A stretch of 64,000 bases of DNA from Enhydrobacter aerosaccus (lineage in GTDB: Bacteria > Pseudomonadota > Alphaproteobacteria > Reyranellales > Reyranellaceae), in assembly GCF_900167455.1 (NCBI RefSeq), contig NZ_FUWJ01000002.1:434305-498304 (forward strand). The letters are read 5' to 3'. Under the pieces are notes generated by a model, which was not told the DNA's origin, did not search any database, and worked only from the letters and a program-made list of their open reading frames with translations. This document shows positions 34,886 to 43,586 of this stretch, in pieces. Position numbers and translations under genes: made by a program. Position 1 is the first letter of the stretch; each line of letters begins with the position of its first letter.

Positions 34886-36451
34886 ATGACAACCTCTGAA
34901 CTTTGGCGTTGGTCAGCAGTCGACCTCGCTGACGCAATTCGACTGGGTACAATTTCCAGCGTCGAAGCCGTGCGCTCCTGTCTCGACCGGATCGCTGCCG
35001 TCAATCCCGCCGTGAACGCCGTCGTCGACGTGCTTGCGGATGAGGCCTTGACCGCGGCACGCGATGCCGATGCCGCTCGCGCCGGCGGTCGCGAGCTGGG
35101 TCTGCTGCACGGCGTCCCCGTGACCGTGAAAGTCAATGTCGACCAGCGCGGCCGCGCGACCACCAATGGCGTGGTCGCCTTCCGCGATGTCATCGCTACC
35201 GAGGACAGCCCGCCGGTGGCCAACTTTCGCAAGGCCGGCGCCGTGATCGTCGGCAGGACAAACACGCCGGCCTTCTCGCATCGCTGGTTCACGAACAACG
35301 ACCTGCATGGCGCCACGCTCAATCCCTGGAATCGCGAGCGGACGCCGGGTGGCTCGAGCGGCGGCGCAGCGGCGGCAGTCGCCTCGGGAATGGGGGCACT
35401 GGCGCACGGCAACGACTTCGGCGGCTCGATTCGTTATCCGGCCTATGCCTGCGGCGTGGTCGGGCTGCGGCCCACGCCAGGCCGGGTGCCGACGTTCAAC
35501 CCATCAGCAAAGGCCGAGAGACCAATCGTGGCACAGATGATGGCAGTACAAGGTCCCTTGGCGCGTCGGGTAGCCGATGTGCGCCTCGGCCTCGCCGCAC
35601 TCGCCGCGGCCGATGCGCGCGATCCGCTATGGGTTCCAGCACCCCTCACCGGCGCTCCGATCGAGCGTCCGATCAATGTGGCGATGGTGCCCGATCCTTT
35701 CGGCACGGCCGATCCTGCCGTGAGTGCCGCGGTTCGCGCCGCCGGCAGCGCCTTGTCCCAAGCCGGCTGGAAGGTCACGGAGATCGCGCCGCCGCGTCTG
35801 CGGGAGGCCGCCGACATCTGGCACAAGCTCGTCACAAACGAGGAAAAGCGCGGCCTCGTACCGGCTATTCGAGCGTATGGCGACGACAAGAGCCGCCGCA
35901 ACATCGACGCCCATCTCCGTTATGCCCCGTCGCTCGACGCCGACGGCATCCTGACGGCTTTCGAAACGCGGCTATCCCTGATACGCGACTGGCAGCTATT
36001 TCTGAGCCGATATCCGGTGCTCATCATGCCGGTATCGGATCAACTCCCCTTCCTGGATGATCTCGACATGGCCGACGACGCCACGGTCACGCGCCTGTTG
36101 GACTCGCAACGCTGTCTGCTTGCCACACCGGCGCTGGGCTTCCCTTCCGTTTCGGTGCCCACGGGGCTCGCTGAATCGAATATCCCGGTCGGCGTTCAGG
36201 TCGTCGCCGGACGTTTCCGCGAGGATCTTTGTCTTGATGCCGCCGAGGTCATCGAGGCACAGCCCTGCGGCCTTTGGCGAGTTCATCCTTCAACGCCGCC
36301 GCCAGCGTCCGGAACGTTTCCTTGCGCGCGGAACGCCGTCTCCAGGCCAGACCGATCCGCCGCGAAGACGGCTTGCCGGCGAGTGGCCGCGTTTCGAGCT
36401 TCGTTCCTCGCAGGATGCCGGCATCGATGGCCATCTGCGGCAGCAAGGTGA
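34886..36451 (+). CDS. amidase signature family protein with aberrant C-terminal extension
   Basis: 521 residues. The Ser-cisSer-Lys triad is present: Lys in VTVKVNVDQRG, cis-Ser in TPGGSSGGAAAA, and Ser in NDFGGSIRYPA. Family members hydrolyse amides in the cytoplasm. The recognisable domain ends at about residue 454 ([23 protein letters not shown]), where homologues normally stop within about ten residues. Here the frame continues for some 65 more residues, Arg/Pro/Ala-rich, lying antisense to the 3' end of oxyR. The native stop seems lost or displaced. The gene follows the pump by 51 bp and may be read from the same promoter. Confidence 0.88.
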   Translation: MTTSELWRWSAVDLADAIRLGTISSVEAVRSCLDRIAAVNPAVNAVVDVLADEALTAARDADAARAGGRELGLLHGVPVTVKVNVDQRGRATTNGVVAFRDVIATEDSPPVANFRKAGAVIVGRTNTPAFSHRWFTNNDLHGATLNPWNRERTPGGSSGGAAAAVASGMGALAHGNDFGGSIRYPAYACGVVGLRPTPGRVPTFNPSAKAERPIVAQMMAVQGPLARRVADVRLGLAALAAADARDPLWVPAPLTGAPIERPINVAMVPDPFGTADPAVSAAVRAAGSALSQAGWKVTEIAPPRLREAADIWHKLVTNEEKRGLVPAIRAYGDDKSRRNIDAHLRYAPSLDADGILTAFETRLSLIRDWQLFLSRYPVLIMPVSDQLPFLDDLDMADDATVTRLLDSQRCLLATPALGFPSVSVPTGLAESNIPVGVQVVAGRFREDLCLDAAEVIEAQPCGLWRVHPSTPPPASGTFPCARNAVSRPDRSAAKTACRRVAAFRASFLAGCRHRWPSAAAR

Positions 36452-37184
36452 TGCCCAACCCGGCTGCGACCATCTGTACGAGGGTGTGCAGGCTCGTGCC
36501 CTGGAACTCCTCGTTGCGCCGCGCCCCCTCGAGGTGGCACGCGGCAAGGGCCTGGTCGCGCAGGCAGTGCCCATCCTCCAGGAGCAGGAGATTCTCGAAG
36601 GCGATGTCGCCGGGCCGTACCGGTTTGCCGGGCGGCTCGGCGCGGCCGGGCGGATAGACGGCCGAAAAGGGATCGTCGGCAATATCGATGGCTTCGAGGT
36701 CGTCCCCGACCGCATAGGGCAAGGCGAGCAGCACCGCATCCAGTTCTCCGGCCCGCAACTTGGCCAGCAGCGGCGCCGTCTGCTCCTCGCGCAGGAACAG
36801 CCGCAGCCGTGGAAAGGCCTTGCGCAGGCGCGGCATGGCATGCGGCAACACAAAGGGTCCGATCGTCGGGATCACTCCCAGGCGCAGCGGACCGGCCATC
36901 GTGTCCTTCGACGACCGCGCCGCGTCGACCATGTCTTCCGCGGCCTTGAGCAGCTCCCGAGCCCGCGCCGCCATGTCCCGGCCGAGCGGAGTCGCGATCA
37001 CCTGGCGCTTGGTGCGTTCGAGGAGCGGGGCGCCGAGAACCTCTTCGAGTTCGCGGATACCGGCGCTCAGGGTCGACTGCGTCACCCCGCAGGCATCGGC
37101 TGCCTTGCCGAAGTGGCAGAGATCGACGACGGCAACCAGGTAGCTCAGCTGACGGAAACTCGGCAACGGGCGCATGGCGATCAT
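36249..37184 (-). CDS. oxyR: hydrogen-peroxide-sensing regulator OxyR
   Basis: 311 residues ([10 protein letters not shown]), or 308 if the second ATG at 37175 is used. An N-terminal LysR helix-turn-helix ([18 protein letters not shown]) precedes the sensing domain, whose redox cysteines Cys207 and Cys216 ([12 protein letters not shown]) have the 9-residue spacing of E. coli Cys199/Cys208. Peroxide oxidises this pair and switches on target promoters. It is divergent from ahpC-ahpF, with a palindrome at its own start. The 3' 203 bp overlap the end of the amidase frame in antisense. Confidence 0.95.
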   Translation of the reverse strand: MIAMRPLPSFRQLSYLVAVVDLCHFGKAADACGVTQSTLSAGIRELEEVLGAPLLERTKRQVIATPLGRDMAARARELLKAAEDMVDAARSSKDTMAGPLRLGVIPTIGPFVLPHAMPRLRKAFPRLRLFLREEQTAPLLAKLRAGELDAVLLALPYAVGDDLEAIDIADDPFSAVYPPGRAEPPGKPVRPGDIAFENLLLLEDGHCLRDQALAACHLEGARRNEEFQGTSLHTLVQMVAAGLGITLLPQMAIDAGILRGTKLETRPLAGKPSSRRIGLAWRRRSARKETFRTLAAALKDELAKGRRAVPR

Positions 37185-37206
37185 GTAATCGATTTTTTCG
37201 ATTACA
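37184..37206. promoter_or_regulatory. candidate OxyR operator (inverted repeat)
   Basis: Arms TGTAATCG (37184-37191) and CGATTACA (37199-37206) are perfect complements around a 7-nt spacer. The repeat overlaps the first possible oxyR start codon and lies about 100 bp upstream of ahpC. Position between oxyR and its usual target, and the LysR-type symmetry, suggest OxyR binding with autoregulation. If this is an operator, the downstream ATG (37175) is the likelier oxyR start. Confidence 0.5.
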
Positions 37207-37303
37207 CAAGTCGGAATTATTCGTTTTCCTCTCTAGATGCGAGCGATTATCTAACGCCCCAGGCCGAGAGCCTAACAACCGCGACGTAGTCAGGAGTAAA
37301 TCC

Positions 37304-37867
37304 ATGTCTTTGATCAACAGCGAGATCCAGCCGTTCAAGGCCACGGCCTATCAGCAGGGCGAGTTCATCGAGGTCACCGAGGCGACACTGAAGGGCAAGT
37401 GGTCCGTCCTGTTCTTCTATCCGGCCGACTTCACCTTCGTCTGCCCGACCGAACTCGAGGATCTGGCCGACAACTATGCCGAATTCCGCAAGCTCGGCGT
37501 CGAAATCTACAGCGTTTCGACCGACACGCATTTCTGCCACAAGGCCTGGCACGACACCTCGCCGGCGATCGGCAAGATCGGCTACCCGATGATCGCCGAC
37601 CCGACCCATGTGCTGTCGCGCAACCTCGGCGTCCTGATCGAAGACGCCGGCATCGCCGATCGCGGTACGTTCGTGATCGACCCGCAGGGCCGCATCCAGA
37701 TCATCGAGATCACGGCCGGCGGCGTCGGCCGCGACGCCAAGGAGCTGCTGCGCAAGATCAAGGCCGCTCAGTACGTTGCGGCGCACCCGGGCGAGGTCTG
37801 CCCGGCCAAGTGGCAGGAAGGCGCCAAGACGCTGGCGCCGTCGCTCGACCTCGTCGGCAAGATCTGA
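37304..37867 (+). CDS. ahpC: alkyl hydroperoxide reductase, peroxiredoxin subunit
   Basis: 187 residues, a typical 2-Cys peroxiredoxin. The peroxidatic Cys47 is in FTFVCPTEL and the resolving Cys166 in [10 protein letters not shown]. It reduces hydrogen peroxide and organic hydroperoxides in the cytoplasm and is recycled by AhpF, encoded 96 bp downstream. AGGAGT lies before the ATG. The divergent oxyR gene and the intervening palindrome point to OxyR control. Confidence 0.98.
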   Translation: MSLINSEIQPFKATAYQQGEFIEVTEATLKGKWSVLFFYPADFTFVCPTELEDLADNYAEFRKLGVEIYSVSTDTHFCHKAWHDTSPAIGKIGYPMIADPTHVLSRNLGVLIEDAGIADRGTFVIDPQGRIQIIEITAGGVGRDAKELLRKIKAAQYVAAHPGEVCPAKWQEGAKTLAPSLDLVGKI

Positions 37868-37887
37868 CCGTCCAGGTCGCTCCCGGT

Positions 37888-37915
37888 CCGGCCCCTCTCC
37901 CCCTTGCCGGGCCGG
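37888..37915 (+). other. hairpin in the ahpC-ahpF gap
   Basis: CCGGCCC (37888-37894) can pair with GGGCCGG (37909-37915) over a 14-nt loop. No T-run follows, so it is not a terminator by itself. A partial transcription stop or mRNA-processing site that gives more ahpC than ahpF would fit the known need for excess AhpC. This is inference. Confidence 0.35.
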
Positions 37916-37963
37916 GAGATCTGATCGTCCGTTTCTGTTTTTGCGTTGTCGCCGGAGCCCGTC

Positions 37964-39544
37964 ATGTTGGACGCCAATCTGAAGACCCAGTTGCAGGGCT
38001 ATCTCGCCCGCATCGCCCAGCCTGTCGAGTTGGTCGCATCGCTCGACGACGGCCAGAGTTCGGCGGAGCTGCAGGAGCTCCTGCACGAGATCGCGGAGCA
38101 ATCACCGCAGATCACCGCCGTGCGCCGCGATGACGATGCCCGCCGTCCCTCCTTCGCGATCAACCGCGTGGGCACCGAGGTCGGCGTCCGTTTCGCCGGC
38201 CTGCCAATGGGCCACGAGTTCACCTCGCTGGTGCTGGCGCTCCTGCAGGTCGGAGGATATCCGCCCAAGGCATCGCCCGAGACGATCGAGCGCATCCTCA
38301 ACCTCGAAGGCGAATACTTCTTCGAGACCTATTTCTCGCTCTCGTGCCAGAACTGCCCCGACGTGGTGCAGGCGCTCAATCTCATGAGTGCGATCAACCC
38401 GCGCATCCGGCACGTCGCCATCGATGGCGCCTTGTTCCAGAAGGAAGTCGAGGCGCGCGGCGTGATGGCCGTGCCGGCCGTGTTCCTGAACGGCGAGCCG
38501 TTCGCGCAGGGCCGCATGGGGTTGGACCAGATCTTGGCCAAGCTCGACACCGGATCGGTACAGCGACAGGCCGCAGCGCTGAAGGCAAAGGACGCGTTCG
38601 ACGTGCTGGTCGTCGGCGGCGGCCCGGCCGGAGCGGCAGCGGCGATCTATGCGGCACGCAAGGGCATTCGCACCGGCGTCGTTGCCGAACGCTTCGGCGG
38701 CCAGGTGCTGGACACGATGGGCATCGAGAATTTCGTCTCGGTGCAGCACACCGAGGGCCCCAAGCTCGGCCTCGCCCTTGAAGAGCATGTGCGCGAGTAC
38801 GGCGTCGACATCATGAACCTGCAGGTCGCCACCGCCTTGATACCGGCGGCGACGCCTGGCGGACTTGCCGAAGTCAAGCTGGCCAGCGGCGCCTCGCTCA
38901 AGGCCAAGACGATCGTGCTTTCCACGGGAGCCCGCTGGCGCACCATGAACATCCCGGGCGAGGATACCTATCGCAACAAGGGTGTGGCCTTCTGCCCGCA
39001 CTGTGACGGCCCGCTCTTCAAGGGCAAACGCGTGGCCGTCATCGGTGGCGGCAACTCGGGTGTCGAGGCTGCGATCGATCTCGCCGGCATCACGGCTCAT
39101 GTGACGCTGATCGAGTTCGACTCCAGACTGCGGGCGGACCAGGTCCTGCAGGACAAGCTGCGGTCGCTGCGCAACGTCACGATCATCACCTCGGCTCAGA
39201 CCACGGAAGTGACAGGTGACGGCGCCAGGGTCACCGGGTTGCGGTACAAGGACCGTAGCACCGGCGCGGAGCGTTCGGTCGACCTCGAAGGCGTGTTCGT
39301 GCAGATCGGCCTCGTGCCCAACACCGAGTGGCTGAAAGGCACGATTGGGCTCAGCCCCCGCGGCGAGATCGAGGTCGACGCGCGTGGCCAGACATCGGCG
39401 CCAGGCATCTTCGCCGCCGGCGATGTCACCACGGTGCCCTACAAGCAGATCGTGATCGCGATGGGCGAAGGCGCCAAGGCATCCTTGGCCGCATTCGACC
39501 ACCTGATCCGAACGGCGCCCGCCGAACTCGCGGCTGCAGCCTGA
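37964..39544 (+). CDS. ahpF: alkyl hydroperoxide reductase subunit F
   Basis: 526 residues, full family length. Domains in order: the tandem thioredoxin-like N-terminal domain with its CxxC in SCQNCPDVV, then the FAD domain ([15 protein letters not shown]), then the NAD domain with the second CxxC in FCPHCDGPL and the nucleotide loop [11 protein letters not shown]. It passes electrons from NADH to AhpC. ATG 37964 follows GGAG by 6 nt; an earlier in-frame ATG is weaker. It ends at a strong terminator. Confidence 0.97.
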   Translation: MLDANLKTQLQGYLARIAQPVELVASLDDGQSSAELQELLHEIAEQSPQITAVRRDDDARRPSFAINRVGTEVGVRFAGLPMGHEFTSLVLALLQVGGYPPKASPETIERILNLEGEYFFETYFSLSCQNCPDVVQALNLMSAINPRIRHVAIDGALFQKEVEARGVMAVPAVFLNGEPFAQGRMGLDQILAKLDTGSVQRQAAALKAKDAFDVLVVGGGPAGAAAAIYAARKGIRTGVVAERFGGQVLDTMGIENFVSVQHTEGPKLGLALEEHVREYGVDIMNLQVATALIPAATPGGLAEVKLASGASLKAKTIVLSTGARWRTMNIPGEDTYRNKGVAFCPHCDGPLFKGKRVAVIGGGNSGVEAAIDLAGITAHVTLIEFDSRLRADQVLQDKLRSLRNVTIITSAQTTEVTGDGARVTGLRYKDRSTGAERSVDLEGVFVQIGLVPNTEWLKGTIGLSPRGEIEVDARGQTSAPGIFAAGDVTTVPYKQIVIAMGEGAKASLAAFDHLIRTAPAELAAAA

Positions 39545-39563
39545 CGCACCGCGAGACCCTGCG

Positions 39564-39592
39564 AACGGCCGCCCTAATGGGCGGCCGTTTTG
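39564..39592. terminator. terminator shared by ahpF and the convergent reductase gene
   Basis: An 11-bp perfect stem (AACGGCCGCCC at 39564-39574, complement at 39579-39589) with a TAAT loop; four T residues follow on the plus strand, so it ends ahpF. The stop codon and last codons of the minus-strand aldo/keto reductase lie inside the hairpin: the stop straddles the loop and the stem encodes the terminal T-A-A-H residues. Confidence 0.85.
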
Positions 39593-40455
39593 CCGATGGC
39601 GTCGAGTTCCGCCATCACTTCGTTCGGCAGGTCCAGTTGGATCGACTGGAGGTTCTCGCGGAGATGCGAGAGCGACGAGGTGCCGGGGATCAATAGGATG
39701 TTGGGCGCGCGGCGCAGCAGCCACGCCAAGGCGACCTGCATCGGCGTCGCTCCCAGACGCGCCGCCACCTGCGAGAGCCGCTGCGAGTCCAACGGCGTGA
39801 ACCCTCCGAGCGGAAAGAAGGGAACGTAGGCGATTCCGGCCGCGGCCAGCTCGTCGACCAGCCGATCGTCGGTGCGATGAACGAGGTTGTAGTGGTTCTG
39901 TACGCAGACCACCTCGCCCAAGGCGCGCGCCTCCGCAACCTGACGGGACGTGACGTTGCTCAGACCGAGATGGCGAACCAGGCCTTGCCGCTGCAGCTCG
40001 AGCAGCGCGGCAAAGCGCTCCGCAATCGATCCTTCGCTGGGTTCATGTGACTCCTCCGTGACGATGCGGAGATTGACCACGTCGAGAACATCGACCTTCA
40101 GATTGCGGAGATTGTCGTGGACGCCCTTGACCAGGTCCGCTGGCTTCTGGGCGGGGATCCACGAGGCATCGTCGCCGCGCACGGCGCCGACCTTGGTCAC
40201 GATCACCAGATCGTCCGGATAGGGATGCAGGGCCTCGCGGATCAACTGGTTGGTGATGTGCGGACCGTAGAAGTCGCTGGTGTCGATATGGCGAACACCG
40301 GCCGCCACCGCTTCGCGCAACACGGCGACCGCCGTGTCGCGGTCCTTGGGCGGGCCGAAAACGCCCGGTCCGGCGAGTTGCATCGCCCCGTAGCCCATGC
40401 GGCTCACGACGCGACCGGCAAGGGGGAATGTGCCAGCAGAGTGAATGTCGACCAT
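39574..40455 (-). CDS. pdxI: aldo/keto reductase, pyridoxal reductase (PdxI/YdbC) type
   Basis: 293 residues from ATG 40455, after GGAG. Segments such as GYGAMQLAGPGVFGPP, IDTSDFYGPH, DASW, DVLDVVNLR, YVPFFPLGGFTPL and ILLIPGTSS agree with E. coli YdbC as I recall it; YdbC (PdxI) is an NADPH-dependent pyridoxal reductase of vitamin B6 salvage. Asp58, Tyr63 and Lys88 of the catalytic tetrad are present, but the tetrad His is Arg130 (VVNLR), which is also so in YdbC. A LysR gene is divergent, 97 bp away, and probably regulates it. Exact substrate here is inferred from homology. Confidence 0.85.
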   Translation of the reverse strand: MVDIHSAGTFPLAGRVVSRMGYGAMQLAGPGVFGPPKDRDTAVAVLREAVAAGVRHIDTSDFYGPHITNQLIREALHPYPDDLVIVTKVGAVRGDDASWIPAQKPADLVKGVHDNLRNLKVDVLDVVNLRIVTEESHEPSEGSIAERFAALLELQRQGLVRHLGLSNVTSRQVAEARALGEVVCVQNHYNLVHRTDDRLVDELAAAGIAYVPFFPLGGFTPLDSQRLSQVAARLGATPMQVALAWLLRRAPNILLIPGTSSLSHLRENLQSIQLDLPNEVMAELDAIGKTAAH

Positions 40456-40552
40456 GCCAATCTCCGAAATGTCCAGGTGGGCCCGATATGGACTGGGCAA
40501 GCCTATTCGATAAGTCGTATTGCTTGGCACAGGCCGTACGAGAATTCGCACA

Positions 40553-41440
40553 ATGGAGCTGAACGACCTTTCCGCCTTTGTCGCCGTGGTTCGCGCCCGT
40601 GGCTTCCGCGACGCCGCGCGGGCTCGAAACGAATCTCCCTCCGGTCTCAGCGAGGCGGTTCGGCGTCTGGAAAGCAGGCTGGGCGTTCGGCTGTTGAACC
40701 GGACCACGCGAAGCGTCGCGCCGACCGAGGCCGGCCAGCGGCTTTTCGAACGGTTGGTCCCCGCTCTTGGTGAGATCGAAGCGGCGCTGGACGTGGTCAA
40801 CACTCTTCGCGATCGGCCCGCCGGGACCTTGCGGCTGAACGTTCCTGCCAACATCGCCAGGACGGTCCTGCCGGCCATCGTCGTGCCGTTCTTGAAGGCG
40901 TTCCCCGACATCCGCCTCGATGTGATCGTCGAGGACAGCTTCGTCGATCTGCTCGCTGCCGGCTGCGACGCGGGTATCCGCTATGATGAGAAGCTCGAGA
41001 AGGACATGGTCGCAGTGCCGATCGGGCCCCGCATCCAGCGGCTGGCGACGGCAGCGGCGCCAGCCTATCTCGAAGCGCACGGCTGTCCGCAACATCCACG
41101 CGATCTTCTCGTCCACGCCTGCCTGCGCGGACGATTCTCCGGCGGCGCATCGCCTGCCTGGGAATTCGAGCGGGACGGCGAGATCGTGAAGATCGATCCC
41201 AAGGGACCGCTCGTCACCCAACCGGGCGCCGCATCCGACCTGTTGCTGTCCGCCGCGCTTTCAGGACTGGGCATCATTCACCTGTTCGAGGATTGGCTTC
41301 GGCCTCACTTCGACAGTGGAGCGCTCGTCCCCGTGCTGGAGCCGTGGTGGCAAAGTTTCTCGGGTCCATACCTGTACTATCCCGGCACGCGCCTCATGCC
41401 GGCACCGCTTCGCGCGTTCATCGACTTCATCAGGACCTAG
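40553..41440 (+). CDS. LysR-family transcriptional regulator
   Basis: 295 residues from ATG 40553 (MELNDLSAFVAVVRARGF). N-terminal helix-turn-helix (RDAARARNESPSGLSEAVRRLE, then RLGVRLLNRTTRSV) and a periplasmic-binding-like domain. The sequence belongs to the large CrgA/YafC-like LysR group that often controls a divergent oxidoreductase. That is exactly the position here, facing the PdxI-type reductase. It is convergent with the superoxide dismutase gene. The effector is unknown. Confidence 0.92.
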   Translation: MELNDLSAFVAVVRARGFRDAARARNESPSGLSEAVRRLESRLGVRLLNRTTRSVAPTEAGQRLFERLVPALGEIEAALDVVNTLRDRPAGTLRLNVPANIARTVLPAIVVPFLKAFPDIRLDVIVEDSFVDLLAAGCDAGIRYDEKLEKDMVAVPIGPRIQRLATAAAPAYLEAHGCPQHPRDLLVHACLRGRFSGGASPAWEFERDGEIVKIDPKGPLVTQPGAASDLLLSAALSGLGIIHLFEDWLRPHFDSGALVPVLEPWWQSFSGPYLYYPGTRLMPAPLRAFIDFIRT

Positions 41441-41461
41441 ACCGAGACGGGCGAGCCCCCC

Positions 41462-42145
41462 TCAGCTGGTCATGCGGTCGCGCACAAAGTCCCAGTTCAT
41501 CAGATTGTCGAGCACGGCCTTCACATGGTCGGGACGCCGATTCTGATAGTCGAGATAGTAGGCGTGCTCCCATACATCGATGACCGCCAATGGCCGCTTG
41601 CCGTGAGCGATCGGCGTGTCGGCGTTGCTGGTTTCCATCAAGGCCAGCTTGCCGCCATCTTCGATCAGCCATGCCCAGCCGCTGCCAAAGACCGCATTCG
41701 CCCGCTGGGCGTAGGCTTCCTTGAACTTGACAAAGCCGCCGAAGTCGCGTTCCAGCGCCTGCGCCAGCTTGCCGCTCGGCTGTGATCCGCTACCGGGCTT
41801 CAGCACCTGCCAGTAGAAGTCGTGATTCCAGGCCTGGCCGGCCTGATTGAACAAGGCCTTCTGCGTAGGATCGCTGCCCGTCTTGACGACGATCTGCTCC
41901 AGCGGAAGATCGGCGTAAGGCGTGTTCGGGATCATGCGGTTGAGGTTCGCGTAGTAGGCCGCATGGTGCTTGCCGTAATGGAACTGCACCGTCTGGGCGG
42001 AGATCGTCGGTGCGAGCGCGGTATCGGCGAAAGGTAACGGCGGCTGAGTGAGAGCCGCTGCGGAGGCGGAACGCATCGCTACCGGCGCCAGGACAGCCGC
42101 AACGACACCCGAACGCAACAGACTCCGCCGTGACAAACCGGACAT
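41462..42145 (-). CDS. Tat-exported Fe/Mn superoxide dismutase
   Basis: 227 residues from ATG 42145, after GGAGGAGAAG. The N-terminus SGLSRRSLLRSGVVAAVLAPVA is a twin-arginine signal, cleavage near SASAA, so the enzyme works in the periplasm. Metal ligands are recognisable: His56 (FHYGKHH), a His in AWNHDFYW, and Asp and His in DVWEHAYYLDY. It disproportionates superoxide; Fe versus Mn cannot be settled from sequence. It is divergent from a secreted hydrolase and a few kb from ahpCF/oxyR. Confidence 0.94.
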   Translation of the reverse strand: MSGLSRRSLLRSGVVAAVLAPVAMRSASAAALTQPPLPFADTALAPTISAQTVQFHYGKHHAAYYANLNRMIPNTPYADLPLEQIVVKTGSDPTQKALFNQAGQAWNHDFYWQVLKPGSGSQPSGKLAQALERDFGGFVKFKEAYAQRANAVFGSGWAWLIEDGGKLALMETSNADTPIAHGKRPLAVIDVWEHAYYLDYQNRRPDHVKAVLDNLMNWDFVRDRMTS

Positions 42146-42165
42146 GCTCTTCTCCTCCGTGAGGA

Positions 42166-42225
42166 TGCGATATTGGCCGGCATTGCAACCGTGGTCCAAT
42201 GCGATATGCCAGAAGCATTGCGATA
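42166..42225. repeat. three direct copies of TGCGATA in the sod/hydrolase intergenic region
   Basis: TGCGATA occurs at 42166-42172, 42200-42206 and 42219-42225, spaced 34 and 19 bp, between the divergent superoxide dismutase and hydrolase genes. In a 210-bp gap three copies of a 7-mer are more than expected. They may be operator half-sites. No known regulator is matched. Confidence 0.35.
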
Positions 42226-42355
42226 CGAATTCATTGTTTACCGGCCGCCCACCATCCATACGATGGACAGTCGGGGAAAATTCGCCGCCGAGGATTTGCA
42301 CGCCGGGCCAGGAACTGGCCTTTCCGGTGGCCGCTCCCGTCGTATGGAGATCGTG

Positions 42356-43576
42356 ATGTCCTTTCTCGTTCGGTCACTCGCAGTGTTGGTTCTCATCGTC
42401 TGTTCGCTGGCGCCAACTTTGCCGGCGCAGGCGGATGAGAAGAGTGCCGTTCAGGTCGTCTCGGGCATCAGCTACGAACTCGTCGATCGATGGGATGTGG
42501 ACAGGCTCAATCGGATCCTCACGGTGGATGGGCCAAAATTCCTGGGCATCTCCGTTGCCTTTACGCCTGCCCGCAACGCCGTGCGGCTCTATCGGATCAC
42601 CTACAGTTCGGTGATCCCCGAGCGCGGCAACAAGCCGACGACGGCGACCGGCCTTCTTGCGATTCCCGATACAGGCACCACCAGCTTTCCCATGGTCTCC
42701 TACCAGCACGGCACAGTCTACGGGAAGGAACAGGTGCCGTCCTTCCCCGACCAGTCGCCCGAAACCCAACTCGCGCTGGCCCAGTTTGCCGGCCAGGGCT
42801 ACGTCGTCATTGGTGCCGACTATTTCGGCATGGGGCGCTCGACCGAGCCCGAAGGCTACCTGGTCAAAGGCAGCCATCAGCAGGCGACCTATGACATGCT
42901 GATGGCTAGCCGCGCCGTGCTCGACCATCTGAAGATCTCGACCCCGAAGCTGTTCCTGGGCGGCTGGTCACAGGGTGGCTTTGTCACCATGGCGCTCCTG
43001 GAGAAGCTGGAGAACTCGGGGGTACCAGTGGCGGCTGCAGCAACGGCGAGCGCAGGCGTGGACATCTTCGCGGGAATGAGCGGCTTCCTCGACTTTCCAC
43101 GCAAGAACGACGCGGCCTGGATGCCGATCGTGTTCATCCTCTCATCCTTCTCGTTCGAGAACTACTATGGTGCCGCCGGTCTGGCGCGCTCGCTCATCAA
43201 CGACGACTATTACGATCTGTCACGCCGCATCTACGAGAGGCAGTCCGCCGACGTGACGCAAATGCCGGCCGACCTGCACAAGCTCATCCGCGCGGAGTAC
43301 TTCGATCCGCAGTTCTTCGCCGCCTCGACGTTCGGTCGCCTGCTGCTCGACAAGGCCAATGCCTATCGCTGGATCATCAAGAGCCCGGTCCGCAACTATT
43401 ACGGTCAGGCCGACGAGATCATCTCCGTCGGCCTTGGCCAGCTCGCCATGAACTATCAGCGCAGCATCGGCAGCGGCAACACGAAGGTCGAGGCGATCTC
43501 TACCGGCGACACCGATCATCGCGGTACCTTCGGCACGGCGCTCCCGCTCTGGAAGACATGGTTCGACGGGCTTTAG
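42356..43576 (+). CDS. secreted alpha/beta hydrolase (lipase-like)
   Basis: 406 residues from ATG 42356, six nucleotides after GGAG. A Sec signal peptide (SLAVLVLIVCSLAPTLPAQA) is followed by a lipase-like core. The nucleophile elbow is GGWSQGG, the oxyanion region is SYQHGTVYGKE, the Asp is probably in YYGQADEII and the His in TGDTDHRG. It resembles secretory lipases and S9-like esterases. Extracytoplasmic ester or peptide hydrolysis is likely; the substrate is unknown. An in-frame ATG at 42344 and longer starts give weaker signal peptides. Confidence 0.85.
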   Translation: MSFLVRSLAVLVLIVCSLAPTLPAQADEKSAVQVVSGISYELVDRWDVDRLNRILTVDGPKFLGISVAFTPARNAVRLYRITYSSVIPERGNKPTTATGLLAIPDTGTTSFPMVSYQHGTVYGKEQVPSFPDQSPETQLALAQFAGQGYVVIGADYFGMGRSTEPEGYLVKGSHQQATYDMLMASRAVLDHLKISTPKLFLGGWSQGGFVTMALLEKLENSGVPVAAAATASAGVDIFAGMSGFLDFPRKNDAAWMPIVFILSSFSFENYYGAAGLARSLINDDYYDLSRRIYERQSADVTQMPADLHKLIRAEYFDPQFFAASTFGRLLLDKANAYRWIIKSPVRNYYGQADEIISVGLGQLAMNYQRSIGSGNTKVEAISTGDTDHRGTFGTALPLWKTWFDGL

Positions 43577-43586
43577 CGGCGACGCA

